From: Chloroflexota bacterium
Lineage (GTDB): Bacteria; Chloroflexota; Limnocylindria; P2-11E
DNA length: 13,708 nucleotides
NCBI GenBank assembly: GCA_016875665.1
Contig: VGPA01000014.1
Coordinates: 1-13,708, forward strand
Reading direction: 5' to 3'
The notes beneath the pieces were generated by a model. The model saw nothing but the letters and a program-made list of their open reading frames with translations, was not told the DNA's origin and ran no database searches. Below, in pieces: positions 6,274 through 13,475 of the stretch. The position numbers and the translations under genes were made by a program. The number at the start of each line of letters is the position of its first letter. Positions within the stretch are counted from its first letter, which is position 1.

Positions 6274-7406
6274 AGATCCACGAGTACCAGGCCAAGGAGA
6301 TCCTCGCGCGCGCCGGCATCCGCATCCCCGAAGGGCGCGCCGCCCGCACGCCGGACGAGGTGGCAGCCGCCGCCGAGGCGCTCGGCTTCCCGGTCGTGGT
6401 CAAGGCGCAGGTGCACGTGGGCGGCCGCGGGAAGGCGGGCGGCGTGAAGCTCGCCGCGTCGCCGGACGAGGCCAAAGCGCACGGCGCCGCGATCCTCGGC
6501 ATGGACATCAAGGGCCTGACGGTCCAGAAGGTGTACGTCGAGCGCGCCGCGGACTACGCCGGCGAGCTGTACCTCGGGGTCACGCTCGACCGCGACCGCC
6601 GCCGTCCGGTGGTGATGCTCTCGACCGTCGGCGGCATGGACATCGAAGAGGTGGCCGAAGCCAGTCCCGAGAAGATTGCGCGGGCGTGGCCCAACCCGCT
6701 CTTCGGCCTCATGGGCTTCGAGGCGCGCGAGCTCTGCCTCGCGGCCGGGGTCCCCCAGGCGCAGCGCGCGGCCGTGGCCGAGATCGCGCGCACGCTCTAC
6801 GAGCAGTACTTCGCGACCGACGCGACGCTGATCGAGATCAACCCGCTCTTCATCCTGCGCGACGGCTCCATCATGGCGGGTGACGCCAAGCTCGACGTCG
6901 ACGACAACGCGCTGCATCGGCAGGCCGCGCTGTCCGCCCTCAAGGAGGTCTCCCCCGACGAGCAGGCCGAGGAGCGGGCGCGGGAGCTGGGCTTCTCCTT
7001 CGTCCAGCTCGACGGCGACGTCGGCATCATCGGGAACGGGGCGGGCCTCGTGATGGGCACGCTCGACGCGGTGCGGAACGCCGGCGGCAACGCCGCGAAC
7101 TTCCTCGACGTCGGCGGCGGCGCACGCGAGGCCGTCGTGAAGGCGGCCCTCGAGATCGTGCTCGCGAACAAGCGCGTGAAGAGTGTCCTGATCAACATCT
7201 TCGGGGGAATCACCCGCGGCGACGAGGTCGCGAAGGGCATCCTCGCGGCTCTCGAGGAGACCAGGCCTCGCGTGCCGCTCGTGATCCGCCTCTCCGGCAC
7301 CGCGGCGGCCGAGGGGCGCGCGCTCCTCCAGAGCGCCCGGCTCGCCTCGCGCGCGACGATGGACGAAGCCGCGGCCGAGGCGGTCCGCCTGGCGAAGAGC
7401 GCATGA
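6270..7406 (+). CDS. sucC: Succinyl-CoA synthetase, beta subunit
   Basis: The ADP/GDP-forming beta subunit makes nucleoside triphosphate from succinyl-CoA in the TCA cycle, working with SucD. The 378-residue protein is of normal family length. It opens with the conserved KIHEYQAKEIL and carries the ATP-grasp nucleotide loop VVKAQVHVGGRGKAGG (43-58). The metal site lies in IEINPL (N191) and GDAKLDVDDNA (D205). The C-terminal ligase domain has GNGAGLVMGTLD (255-266), NFLDVGGGA (277-285) and NIFGGITRGD (309-318). The GTG start at 6270 overlaps the DUF402 stop. The stop overlaps the sucD ATG (ATGA at 7403-7406), which keeps the two subunits in equal supply. Malate-CoA ligase (MtkA) is a paralogue that sequence reading alone cannot fully exclude, but no serine-cycle genes are nearby. 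Confidence 0.95.
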   Translation: MKIHEYQAKEILARAGIRIPEGRAARTPDEVAAAAEALGFPVVVKAQVHVGGRGKAGGVKLAASPDEAKAHGAAILGMDIKGLTVQKVYVERAADYAGELYLGVTLDRDRRRPVVMLSTVGGMDIEEVAEASPEKIARAWPNPLFGLMGFEARELCLAAGVPQAQRAAVAEIARTLYEQYFATDATLIEINPLFILRDGSIMAGDAKLDVDDNALHRQAALSALKEVSPDEQAEERARELGFSFVQLDGDVGIIGNGAGLVMGTLDAVRNAGGNAANFLDVGGGAREAVVKAALEIVLANKRVKSVLINIFGGITRGDEVAKGILAALEETRPRVPLVIRLSGTAAAEGRALLQSARLASRATMDEAAAEAVRLAKSA

Positions 7407-8275
7407 GCGTCCTCGTCGGCCGCGACACCCGCGTCGTCGTCCAGGGCTTCGGGCGCGAGGGCTCCTTCCACGCGGCGCGCATGAAGGAGTACGGCACCCA
7501 GGTGGTGGCCGGCACCCGCATCGGCAAGGGCGGCACCACGCAGGACGGCGTGCCCATTTTCGAGTCGGTTTCGCAGGCGGTGGCCGCTACCGGGGCCAAC
7601 ACATCGATCATCTTCGTCCCTGCTCCGGCCGCCGCCGATGCCGTGCTCGAGGCGCTCGCCTCCGAGCTCGACCTCGTGATCGCGATCACCGAGGGGATGC
7701 CGGTGAACGACATGGCGAAGGTCGCGGTCGCGCTCGCCGCCTCAACCTCCACGCTCGTCGGCCCCAACTGCCCCGGCGTGATCTCGCCCGGCCGAGCCAA
7801 GGTCGGGATCATGCCCGCGGAGAACTTCCTCGAGGGCCCCATCGGGTTCGTGTCCCGCAGCGGCACCCTCACCTATGAGATCGCCGACCTGCTCTCCGGC
7901 GCCGGGCTCGGCCAGTCCACGTGCGTCGGCATCGGGGGCGATCCGATCATCGGGCTCCCCACGCCGGACGCCGTCCGGCTCCTGAACGAGGACCCCGAAA
8001 CCGAAGCGATCGTCGTCGTCGGCGAGATCGGCGGCAGCGCCGAGGAGCGCGCCGCGGAGTACCTCCGCGCCTACGGCAAGAAGCCCGCGGTCGCCTTCAT
8101 CGCCGGCCGCTCCGCTCCGCCGGGCAAGCGGATGGGCCACGCCGGCGCCATCGTGTCGGGCAACCAAGGCACAGCGGCGTCGAAGGTGGCCGCCTTCGAG
8201 GCGGCGGGGATCCCGGTGGCGAACGCGCCCTCCGAGATTCCCGACCTCGTCAGGAGCGCCCTCAGGTGCTCCTGA
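7403..8275 (+). CDS. sucD: Succinyl-CoA synthetase, alpha subunit
   Basis: The 290-residue alpha subunit binds CoA and carries the phosphorylated histidine. The active-site histidine is H246 in GKRMGHAGAIVSG, the same number as in the E. coli enzyme. Other family motifs are GKGGTTQDGVPIF (41-53), ITEGMPVNDM (95-104), VGPNCPGVISPG (119-130), GFVSRSGTLTYE (148-159) and GIGGDPIIG (176-184). The N-terminal CoA loop reads QGFGREGSFH (14-23), one residue shorter than the usual QGFTGxxGxFH form. The DNA there is cleanly in frame, so this is a real deletion in the sequence given. The start ATG overlaps the sucC stop by four bases. The gene ends the operon, and a palindrome-rich gap follows. Confidence 0.95.
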   Translation: MSVLVGRDTRVVVQGFGREGSFHAARMKEYGTQVVAGTRIGKGGTTQDGVPIFESVSQAVAATGANTSIIFVPAPAAADAVLEALASELDLVIAITEGMPVNDMAKVAVALAASTSTLVGPNCPGVISPGRAKVGIMPAENFLEGPIGFVSRSGTLTYEIADLLSGAGLGQSTCVGIGGDPIIGLPTPDAVRLLNEDPETEAIVVVGEIGGSAEERAAEYLRAYGKKPAVAFIAGRSAPPGKRMGHAGAIVSGNQGTAASKVAAFEAAGIPVANAPSEIPDLVRSALRCS

Positions 8276-8320
8276 CTCCTCGATCGAGAACAGCTTCGCC
8301 GTTGGGCTCCGCCCCGACTT

Positions 8321-8359
8321 GCCGCTTCGCGGCTCAGGGGCCCCTACCCCTGCTCAGGG
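8321..8359. terminator. Cluster of short hairpins between convergent sucD and DUF1761 genes
   Basis: Within the convergent gap lie GCCGC-TTC-GCGGC (8321-8333) and the perfect palindrome AGGGGCCCCT (8336-8345). CAGGGG (8335-8340) can alternatively pair with CCCCTG (8347-8352), and CCCT/AGGG (8348-8359) forms a further small stem. Symmetric hairpins between converging operons suggest bidirectional termination. No U-tract follows on either strand, so intrinsic termination is unproven. Rho-dependent ends or a dispersed intergenic repeat are alternatives. The rest of 8276-8395 shows no gene. Confidence 0.35.
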
Positions 8360-8395
8360 CAAAGCCCGTCGTCGCTCAGCCCCGTTCGATCACAT

Positions 8396-8788
8396 CTACA
8401 AGGAGGCGATGATCGCCCCCGCCGCCAGGAACGTGATCGGCCAGTTGATCTGATTGACGGCCCAGAGCGCCCACGCCCTCCCCGAGAAGTTCGAGTCGCC
8501 GGCCGTCGCGAGCGCCACGACGAGCCATACCCAGAACCCGGCCACCGCGCCGGCGGCCGCGCCGGCCGCGCCCATGCCGCGGATGATCACGGCGAGAGCC
8601 ACTATCGAGAGCACGCTGATCACGACCTGGAGCGCCATCGCCGACCCCGGCGACCGCTCCTCCGCCGGCGCCTTCACCAGCGCCATCCAGCGCTTCCCCA
8701 TCGGTGAGCTCGGCATGTAGTAGATCGTGCCGATGATCATCGCGACGACCGTCGCCGCGGCCACCGCGATCGGATTGACTGCGGGCAC
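8396..8788 (-). CDS. DUF1761 family small membrane protein
   Basis: The 130-residue protein has four hydrophobic helices, about residues 6-24, 51-70, 73-94 and 107-129. The N-terminal pattern (NPIAVAAATVVAMIIGTIYY, then a glycine-rich turn with GKRW) and the later FSGRAWALWAVNQI segment fit the DUF1761 family, whose function is unknown. The GTG start at 8788 is supported by an excellent Shine-Dalgarno sequence, GGAGGGG, at 8793-8799. An ATG four bases further upstream (8792) is in another frame that does not give the family pattern. The gene lies 56 bases downstream of the DUF72 gene on the same strand, so it may be the last gene of that operon or have its own promoter. Confidence 0.82.
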   Translation of the reverse strand: MPAVNPIAVAAATVVAMIIGTIYYMPSSPMGKRWMALVKAPAEERSPGSAMALQVVISVLSIVALAVIIRGMGAAGAAAGAVAGFWVWLVVALATAGDSNFSGRAWALWAVNQINWPITFLAAGAIIASL

Positions 8789-8844
8789 CCATCCCCTCCG
8801 GCGCCGAATTGCTGGCGCGAAGTCTACGGAGCGCGATCAGGCGG

Positions 8845-9567
8845 TCAGGCCGCGATCAGGTCCCGCAAGCGCTCCGCCCACAGCCCGTTCGAACCGTCGT
8901 CGTCGTGCTTCAGGTAGGCGTACACGTCCCTGCCCGCGGCGAGGTGGCCGCGCAAGCGCTCCGCCCAGCCGGCGATCTCGGCCTCCGTGTAGCCCTCGTC
9001 CTTGCGCAGGCGCACGTAGACGAACGGGGCGGTGCGGTCGAGCGTGTCGATCGGCGAGGGCGCGCTCTCGCCCTCCGCGTGCACGAGCGCGAGGCCGCGC
9101 AGCGCGAGGATCTCGTAGGTCTCCGGCACGTACCAGCTCGCGTTCCGCACCTCGAGGGCGCAGCGGATGTCCGCCGGTAGCGACGCGACGAACCCCGCGA
9201 GGAGATCGTCGTCGCGCTTCAGCCACGGCGGGGTCTGAAAGAACAGCGGCCCGAGCCGGTCGCCCAGCAGCCGCGCGCGCTCGAGGAACAGCGGCAGCGT
9301 GTCCGCGGGGTGCGCGAGGCGGTCGAAATGCGTGATCCGCTGCGACGCCTTCAGTGCGAAGGTGAAGCCGGGCGCGGTCGCGGCGAGCCAGCCGGCGACA
9401 GTGGCGTCGGTGGGCAGGTGGTTGAACGTGTAGTTGACCTCGGTCGTGGCGAGGCGCGTGCCGTAATGCTGGAGCATGCCCCTGGCCTTCGTGCCCGGCG
9501 GATAGAACTTCGGGATCCACGTCGCGTACGACCAGCCCGACGCGCCGACGAACGCGCGCGCCGTCAC
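8845..9567 (-). CDS. DUF72 family TIM-barrel protein (YecE-like)
   Basis: The 240-residue protein has the full set of DUF72 signatures in order: GASGWSYATW with FYP (8-23), TTEVNYTFNHLP (41-52), FALKASQRITH (70-80), LFFQTPPWLK (108-117), ALEVRNASW (137-145) and VYAYLKHDDDG (215-225). The family forms a TIM barrel with a conserved polar pocket; its biochemical role is not established. Length is normal. The start is GTG 9567, five bases after the TAG of the Ig-like membrane protein gene, so the two are probably translated together. The last codons contain a 10-base motif that is repeated 19 bases further on, just past the stop. Confidence 0.9.
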   Translation of the reverse strand: MTARAFVGASGWSYATWIPKFYPPGTKARGMLQHYGTRLATTEVNYTFNHLPTDATVAGWLAATAPGFTFALKASQRITHFDRLAHPADTLPLFLERARLLGDRLGPLFFQTPPWLKRDDDLLAGFVASLPADIRCALEVRNASWYVPETYEILALRGLALVHAEGESAPSPIDTLDRTAPFVYVRLRKDEGYTEAEIAGWAERLRGHLAAGRDVYAYLKHDDDGSNGLWAERLRDLIAA

Positions 9568-9572
9568 TTGGT

Positions 9573-10655
9573 CTATTTCGCGACGATCAGCGAGGCGCGG
9601 CCCGACGACCCGCCGGCGAGCACCACCACCGCGATGTCACCCTCGGTGTCCGGCGCCGCGAAGCCGATGCTCGCTCGGCCGCTCGTGTCCGTCGTCGCGG
9701 TGCCGATCACGATGACGCCGACGCTGAGCGAGACGGAGACCCCGGACACCGGCCGCCCGGCGCTGGACAGGACGATGGTCGCGTTCACGGGCGTGCCCGG
9801 CTTCACGCGCGAGGCGTCCAAGCCCACCTTGACCGCGACCGACCCGGGCGCGCCGGCGAATCCTTCGCGCACCGTGACCGGAATCCGCGAGGTCGTCTCG
9901 ACGCCCGCCTCGTTCCGTGCCACGACCGTGATCGTCACGGCGCCGGCGTCGACGGGAATGCGGTCCGCGAAGAGCCCGTTGGTGTCGACGGCCACCTGCC
10001 GTCCGTTCACGCGCACGGTCGCGCGCGCCGCCGTCCGACCCTCAACTGCGATCTCCGGTCCGTCGAGCGAATCGTTCGCGCGGGGACGCGTGACCGAGAG
10101 CGACGGCGCGGCGCGGTCGAGCACGACCGTCGCGCTCCGCTGCGAGACGAGGTCGCCTTGAGGCCCGAGCAGGCGGGCGACGATCGTGTTGGCGCCGTCC
10201 CGCAGCGCGAGCGCCGCGCCGAAGCGCCCGTCCTTGTCGAAGGCGAACCGGCCGAGGCGGTCGTTGTTGAGGGACAACTCGATCACGCGCCCGCCCTCGA
10301 TGGCGAAGGTCGGCACCCGTCCGACGAGCGTCAGCTGCGACTGCGAGGTGAACGACGGCAGATCGTCGAAGATCGGATCGGCGCTGGCGGCTCCGGCGCC
10401 CACCGCCGGAAGGACGAGTGCGGTCGGCGCGGGCCTGGGGAGGGCGCGCTGGAGGTCGGTGCCGAGCGACGAGAACCCCGCTACGACGGCCGAGCTGCCC
10501 CGACCCACGACGATCAGCACGGCGCAGGTCATCGCGCCGGCGACGAGGATCTTGACCCACGGCGGCGCGGCCGGACGCCGCCGCGGCACGCTCCGCCCGG
10601 CCGAGCGGAAGACGCCGCGGGATACCGGAGCGCGCTTGCGAGCGATGGTGCCCAC
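9573..10655 (-). CDS. Membrane-anchored protein with repeated Ig-like extracellular modules
   Basis: The 360-residue product has an Arg- and Pro-rich cytoplasmic N-terminus (1-32) and one transmembrane helix (about 34-51). A linker rich in Ala and Pro follows (70-95), then at least three beta-rich modules: about 102-182, 184-263 and 270-360. Modules one and two share a pattern of N-R/D, then D-x-x-G-x-F, a hydrophobic strand and a Gly-Ala/Asn turn, ending in VVLDRAAP or IPVTV, like Big/glucodextranase-B-type Ig folds. The third, with V-S-G-V-S-V and TDTSGRASIGF, resembles a Big_1 or invasin-like domain. These modules normally display or space surface proteins; no enzyme domain is seen. The start is uncertain: GTG 10655 is preceded directly by GAGGG with too little spacing, and a GTG at residue 23 (about 10589) is an alternative. 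The gene is divergent from citrate synthase and leads into DUF72. Confidence 0.75.
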   Translation of the reverse strand: MGTIARKRAPVSRGVFRSAGRSVPRRRPAAPPWVKILVAGAMTCAVLIVVGRGSSAVVAGFSSLGTDLQRALPRPAPTALVLPAVGAGAASADPIFDDLPSFTSQSQLTLVGRVPTFAIEGGRVIELSLNNDRLGRFAFDKDGRFGAALALRDGANTIVARLLGPQGDLVSQRSATVVLDRAAPSLSVTRPRANDSLDGPEIAVEGRTAARATVRVNGRQVAVDTNGLFADRIPVDAGAVTITVVARNEAGVETTSRIPVTVREGFAGAPGSVAVKVGLDASRVKPGTPVNATIVLSSAGRPVSGVSVSLSVGVIVIGTATTDTSGRASIGFAAPDTEGDIAVVVLAGGSSGRASLIVAK

Positions 10656-10722
10656 CCCTCAAGCGTACGGGCATTAGCAGCCTGACTGGTGAAGGACCCG
10701 CGTCAGTGCAACACTCACCTCC
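10656..10722. promoter_or_regulatory. Divergent intergenic region upstream of citrate synthase and the Ig-like gene
   Basis: These 67 bases must hold, or closely neighbour, the promoters of two divergent genes. I see no clear -10/-35 pair on either strand. A partial hairpin lies at 10682-10706: outer arms CTGAC/GTCAG and inner GGT/ACC. No Shine-Dalgarno sequence precedes the citrate synthase ATG (the upstream bases are CACTCACCTCC), so leaderless or SD-independent initiation is possible. Confidence 0.4.
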
Positions 10723-11856
10723 ATGCCTGAGGAGGCCGCCCCGGCCGTCGCTCCGCAAGGGCTCGAAGGCGTCGTCGCGGCAAGCACCTCGATCAGCTCA
10801 GTCCAGGACGGGTTCCTTCAGTACCGCGGGTACAACATCGACGAGCTGGCCCCGAACGCCGAGTACGAAGAGGTCGCCTACCTCCTGCTGAACAACGAGC
10901 TCCCGAAGGCTGCCGAGCTGGCCGCCTTCAAGAAGCAGCTCGTCGAGGCCCGGGCGCTCTCCCCGTATCTGATGGGCATCCTCAGGAGCACTTCCCGGAA
11001 GGCCCAGGCGATGGACGTGCTGCGCACGGTCATCTCCGCCTCCAGCACCGAAGAACCCGAGGAGGCCGACAACGCGCGCGACGCGGAGTACCGCAAGGCC
11101 ATCCGTCTCACGGCCAAGATGCCGGTGATCCTCGCCGCCTTCATGCGCCTCCAGAAGGGCGAGGAGCCGGTCGCGCCCGATCCATCGCTCGGCCACGCGG
11201 CGAACTTCACCAGGATGGCCTTCGGCGACAAAGCCGCCGCCCTGGCGCCGCGGGTGCTCAACACCTGCTTCATCCTCCAGGCGGAGCACGGGATGAACGC
11301 ATCGACGTTCGCCGCACGCATCACCGCCGCGACGCTCGCCGATATGTACGCGTCCGTCACGTCGGGCCTCGGCGCCCTCAAGGGCCCGCTCCACGGCGGT
11401 GCCACCGACGGGACGATGATCATGCTCGACCAGGTCGGCTCCGTCGCGAACGTTCCCGCCTTCGTGAAGAAGGGCTTCGAGAACAAGTACAAGTTCCCCG
11501 GGTTCGGCCACCGCGTGTACAGGACCGTCGACCCGCGCTCGAAGTTCCTCCGCTCGTTCGCCGCCGATCTGCAGAAGTCGTGGAAGGGCACGCCGTACTA
11601 CGACATCCAGGAGGCGCTGGTCGAAGAGGTCAACCGCCACCGGCACTTCCCGGTGAACGTCGACTACTACGCGGCGACGACCTACACCTTCCTCGGCATC
11701 CCCGCGGAGCTGGGCACCTCGATCTTCGCCATCGGCCGCGTCGCCGGGTGGTGCGCGCACGTCATGGAGCAGCACGGCGACAACCGGCTGATCCGCCCGG
11801 AGTCCCTCTACACCGGGCCGACCGGGAAGAAGTGGGCGCCCGCCGCTTCCCGCTAG
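10723..11856 (+). CDS. gltA: Citrate synthase
   Basis: This enzyme condenses acetyl-CoA and oxaloacetate to citrate at the entry of the TCA cycle. The 377-residue length fits the short Gram-positive/archaeal-type enzymes. The catalytic residues are all present: H224 (GPLHGGATDG), H263 (PGFGHRVYR) and D314 (PVNVDYYAA). H189 of EHGMNAST and arginines 264 and 355/358 belong to the substrate site. The N-terminal GYNIDELAPNAEYEEVAYLLLN pattern (37-58, residues interrupted by none) and MDVLRT (97-102) are typical. The usual HGGANE sequence reads HGGATD here, a departure next to the catalytic histidine. 2-Methylcitrate synthase is a close paralogue that cannot be fully excluded, but no prp genes are nearby. 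The gene ends 111 bases before Rho and is probably a separate transcription unit. Confidence 0.93.
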   Translation: MPEEAAPAVAPQGLEGVVAASTSISSVQDGFLQYRGYNIDELAPNAEYEEVAYLLLNNELPKAAELAAFKKQLVEARALSPYLMGILRSTSRKAQAMDVLRTVISASSTEEPEEADNARDAEYRKAIRLTAKMPVILAAFMRLQKGEEPVAPDPSLGHAANFTRMAFGDKAAALAPRVLNTCFILQAEHGMNASTFAARITAATLADMYASVTSGLGALKGPLHGGATDGTMIMLDQVGSVANVPAFVKKGFENKYKFPGFGHRVYRTVDPRSKFLRSFAADLQKSWKGTPYYDIQEALVEEVNRHRHFPVNVDYYAATTYTFLGIPAELGTSIFAIGRVAGWCAHVMEQHGDNRLIRPESLYTGPTGKKWAPAASR

Positions 11857-11859
11857 CCG

Positions 11860-11865
11860 TATGAT
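11860..11865 (+). promoter_or_regulatory. Possible -10 element upstream of rho
   Basis: TATGAT, a near-consensus -10 hexamer, sits just after the citrate synthase stop in otherwise GC-rich DNA, about 100 bases before the rho start. No good -35 hexamer is found 16-18 bases upstream, so this is suggestive only. Confidence 0.3.
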
Positions 11866-11907
11866 CTAGGGGAACGAACCTCACTCCCTTCCCAGTGATC
11901 CGGGTGC

Positions 11908-11922
11908 GGCGCGACGCGCGCC
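11908..11922 (+). other. Stable hairpin in the rho leader
   Basis: GGCGCG-ACG-CGCGCC forms a perfect 6-bp stem, optionally extended by CGG/CCG on the outside (11901-11903 with 11923-11925). It lies 45 bases before the rho start inside an apparent untranslated leader. In E. coli rho is autoregulated in its leader; a similar role here is only inference. Confidence 0.35.
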
Positions 11923-11951
11923 CCGAACGACACCAAACTCCTGCCGAGAGC

Positions 11952-11958
11952 GAAGGAG
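11952..11958 (+). promoter_or_regulatory. Ribosome binding site of rho
   Basis: GAAGGAG lies nine bases before the GTG at 11968. It decides that start over the upstream in-frame continuation, which has no comparable signal. Confidence 0.75.
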
Positions 11959-11967
11959 CCATACCCA

Positions 11968-13404
11968 GTGGAAGAAGCCACAGCACCGCAGGCAACCTCA
12001 GATTCAGAGGTCGACGAGCCAACGACCCGCCGTGGGAGCCGGTCGCGCGGCGCGGCCGCCGCGCCGCCTCCACCACCCCCCGCGACACCGCCCCCTCCCG
12101 CCGCCGAGGCGCCGGCCGCTCCTCCGGGGCGCAAGTACTACACGATCACCGAGCTGAACGAAATGAAGGGCCGCGAGCTCCTCGAAACCGCGAAGGAGTT
12201 CGGGGTCACCGACCTCGCGAACGTGACGGCGAAGCAGGACGTGATCCTGCGGATCCTGCAGGGCCAGACCGAGGCCCAGGGCAACATCTTCGCCCAGGGC
12301 ATCATCGAGATCGTCGAGGACGGCTTCGGATTCCTACGCCGCCGCAGCCTCCTCCCTTCGCCCGAGGACGTGTACGTCTCCTCCAGCCAGGTGCGGCGCT
12401 TCGGCCTCCGGACCGGCGACTTCGTGACCGGCCAGACCCGGCCCCCGAAGGACACCGAGAAATACTTCAGCCTCCTCCGCGTCGAAGCGGTGAACGGCGT
12501 CGACCCCGAGGTCGCCAAGCGCCGGCCGCATTTCGAGAACCTCACGCCGGTCTTCCCGGACGAGCTGCTCGACCTGGAGATCGAGGGCGCGAACCTCAGC
12601 CAGCGGCTGATCAACCTGGTGAACCCACTCGGCAAGGGGCAGCGCGCGCTGATCGTGTCGCCGCCGAAGGCCGGCAAGACGACGATCCTCAAGGACATCG
12701 CCAACGGGATCACGGGCAACACGCCCGACGCCCACATGATGGTCGTGCTCGTAGGCGAGCGCCCCGAGGAGGTGACGGACATCCGGCGCTCGATCAAGGG
12801 CGAGGTGTTCTCGTCCACCTTCGACGAGCCCACCGAGAACCACACCCGCGTTGCCGAGCTCGCGCTCGAGCGCGCCAAGCGCCTGGTCGAGAGCGGCCGG
12901 GACGTCGTGATCATGCTCGACTCGATCACGCGTCTCGCCCGCGCGTACAACCTCGCGGTGCCCACGAGCGGCAAGACGCTCTCCGGCGGGATGGACCCGG
13001 TCGCGCTCTACCCGCCGAAGCGCTTCTTCGGCGCCGCCCGCAACGTCGAGAAGGGCGGCTCGCTCACGATCATCGGCACCTGCCTGGTGGACACGGGAAG
13101 CCGCATGGACGACGTGATCTACGAGGAGTTCAAAGGCACGGGCAACTCCGAGATGATCCTCGACCGTAAGCTCCAGGAGCGCCGCACGTTCCCCGCGATC
13201 AACATCCCCGCCTCGGGCACACGCCGCGAGGAGCTGCTCCTCTCGCCGGAGACGCTGCGCCAGGTCATCCTCCTGCGGAAGATGCTGTCGGCGGTGGGGC
13301 AGATCGAGGGCACGGAGCTCCTGATCCAGCGCCTCGGCAAGACGAAGACCAACAAGGAGTTCCTGGTGAGCATCGCGAAGGCGATGGAGAGCGGCACGAG
13401 CTAG
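11968..13404 (+). CDS. rho: Transcription termination factor Rho
   Basis: Rho is a hexameric RNA-dependent ATPase that ends transcription of untranslated RNA. The 478-residue protein has a low-complexity N-terminus (1-54) with Pro/Ala runs at 31-54, then the Rho N-terminal helical domain (about 57-97, YYTITELNEMKGRELLE). The primary RNA-binding cold-shock-like domain follows (about 105-180, with EDGFGFLR at 117-124). The ATPase domain carries the Walker A loop SPPKAGKTT (231-239), LVGERPEEV (261-269), the Walker B strand VVIMLDSITRLARAYN (313-328), the Q-loop region LSGGMDP (338-344), KRFFGAARN (351-359) and the EEFKGTGN strand (386-393). All key ATPase motifs are intact. GTG 11968 is chosen because of the GAAGGAG nine bases upstream. 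The Pro-rich linker is an N-terminal insertion relative to E. coli Rho (419 residues), of the kind seen in several GC-rich phyla. Confidence 0.97.
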   Translation: MEEATAPQATSDSEVDEPTTRRGSRSRGAAAAPPPPPPATPPPPAAEAPAAPPGRKYYTITELNEMKGRELLETAKEFGVTDLANVTAKQDVILRILQGQTEAQGNIFAQGIIEIVEDGFGFLRRRSLLPSPEDVYVSSSQVRRFGLRTGDFVTGQTRPPKDTEKYFSLLRVEAVNGVDPEVAKRRPHFENLTPVFPDELLDLEIEGANLSQRLINLVNPLGKGQRALIVSPPKAGKTTILKDIANGITGNTPDAHMMVVLVGERPEEVTDIRRSIKGEVFSSTFDEPTENHTRVAELALERAKRLVESGRDVVIMLDSITRLARAYNLAVPTSGKTLSGGMDPVALYPPKRFFGAARNVEKGGSLTIIGTCLVDTGSRMDDVIYEEFKGTGNSEMILDRKLQERRTFPAINIPASGTRREELLLSPETLRQVILLRKMLSAVGQIEGTELLIQRLGKTKTNKEFLVSIAKAMESGTS

Positions 13405-13424
13405 CCCGCCGCCCCCGGGGGGCT
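13403..13424. terminator. GC-rich inverted repeat just after rho
   Basis: AGCCC (13403-13407) can pair with GGGCT (13420-13424), and the centre holds the palindrome CCCCCGGGGG (13412-13421). It begins in the rho stop codon. There is no following U-tract, so termination is uncertain. Confidence 0.3.
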
Positions 13425-13475
13425 GACGCAAGGGGTCTCCGTTCAGGACGGCAGCACCGCCCTCTGGAGGAAGAC

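Noticed and set aside
6270..8275. Malate-CoA ligase (MtkAB) instead of succinyl-CoA synthetase
   Set aside because: Overall motifs fit SucCD, and no methylotrophy or serine-cycle gene is near. The paralogue cannot be excluded by eye, but it is less likely.
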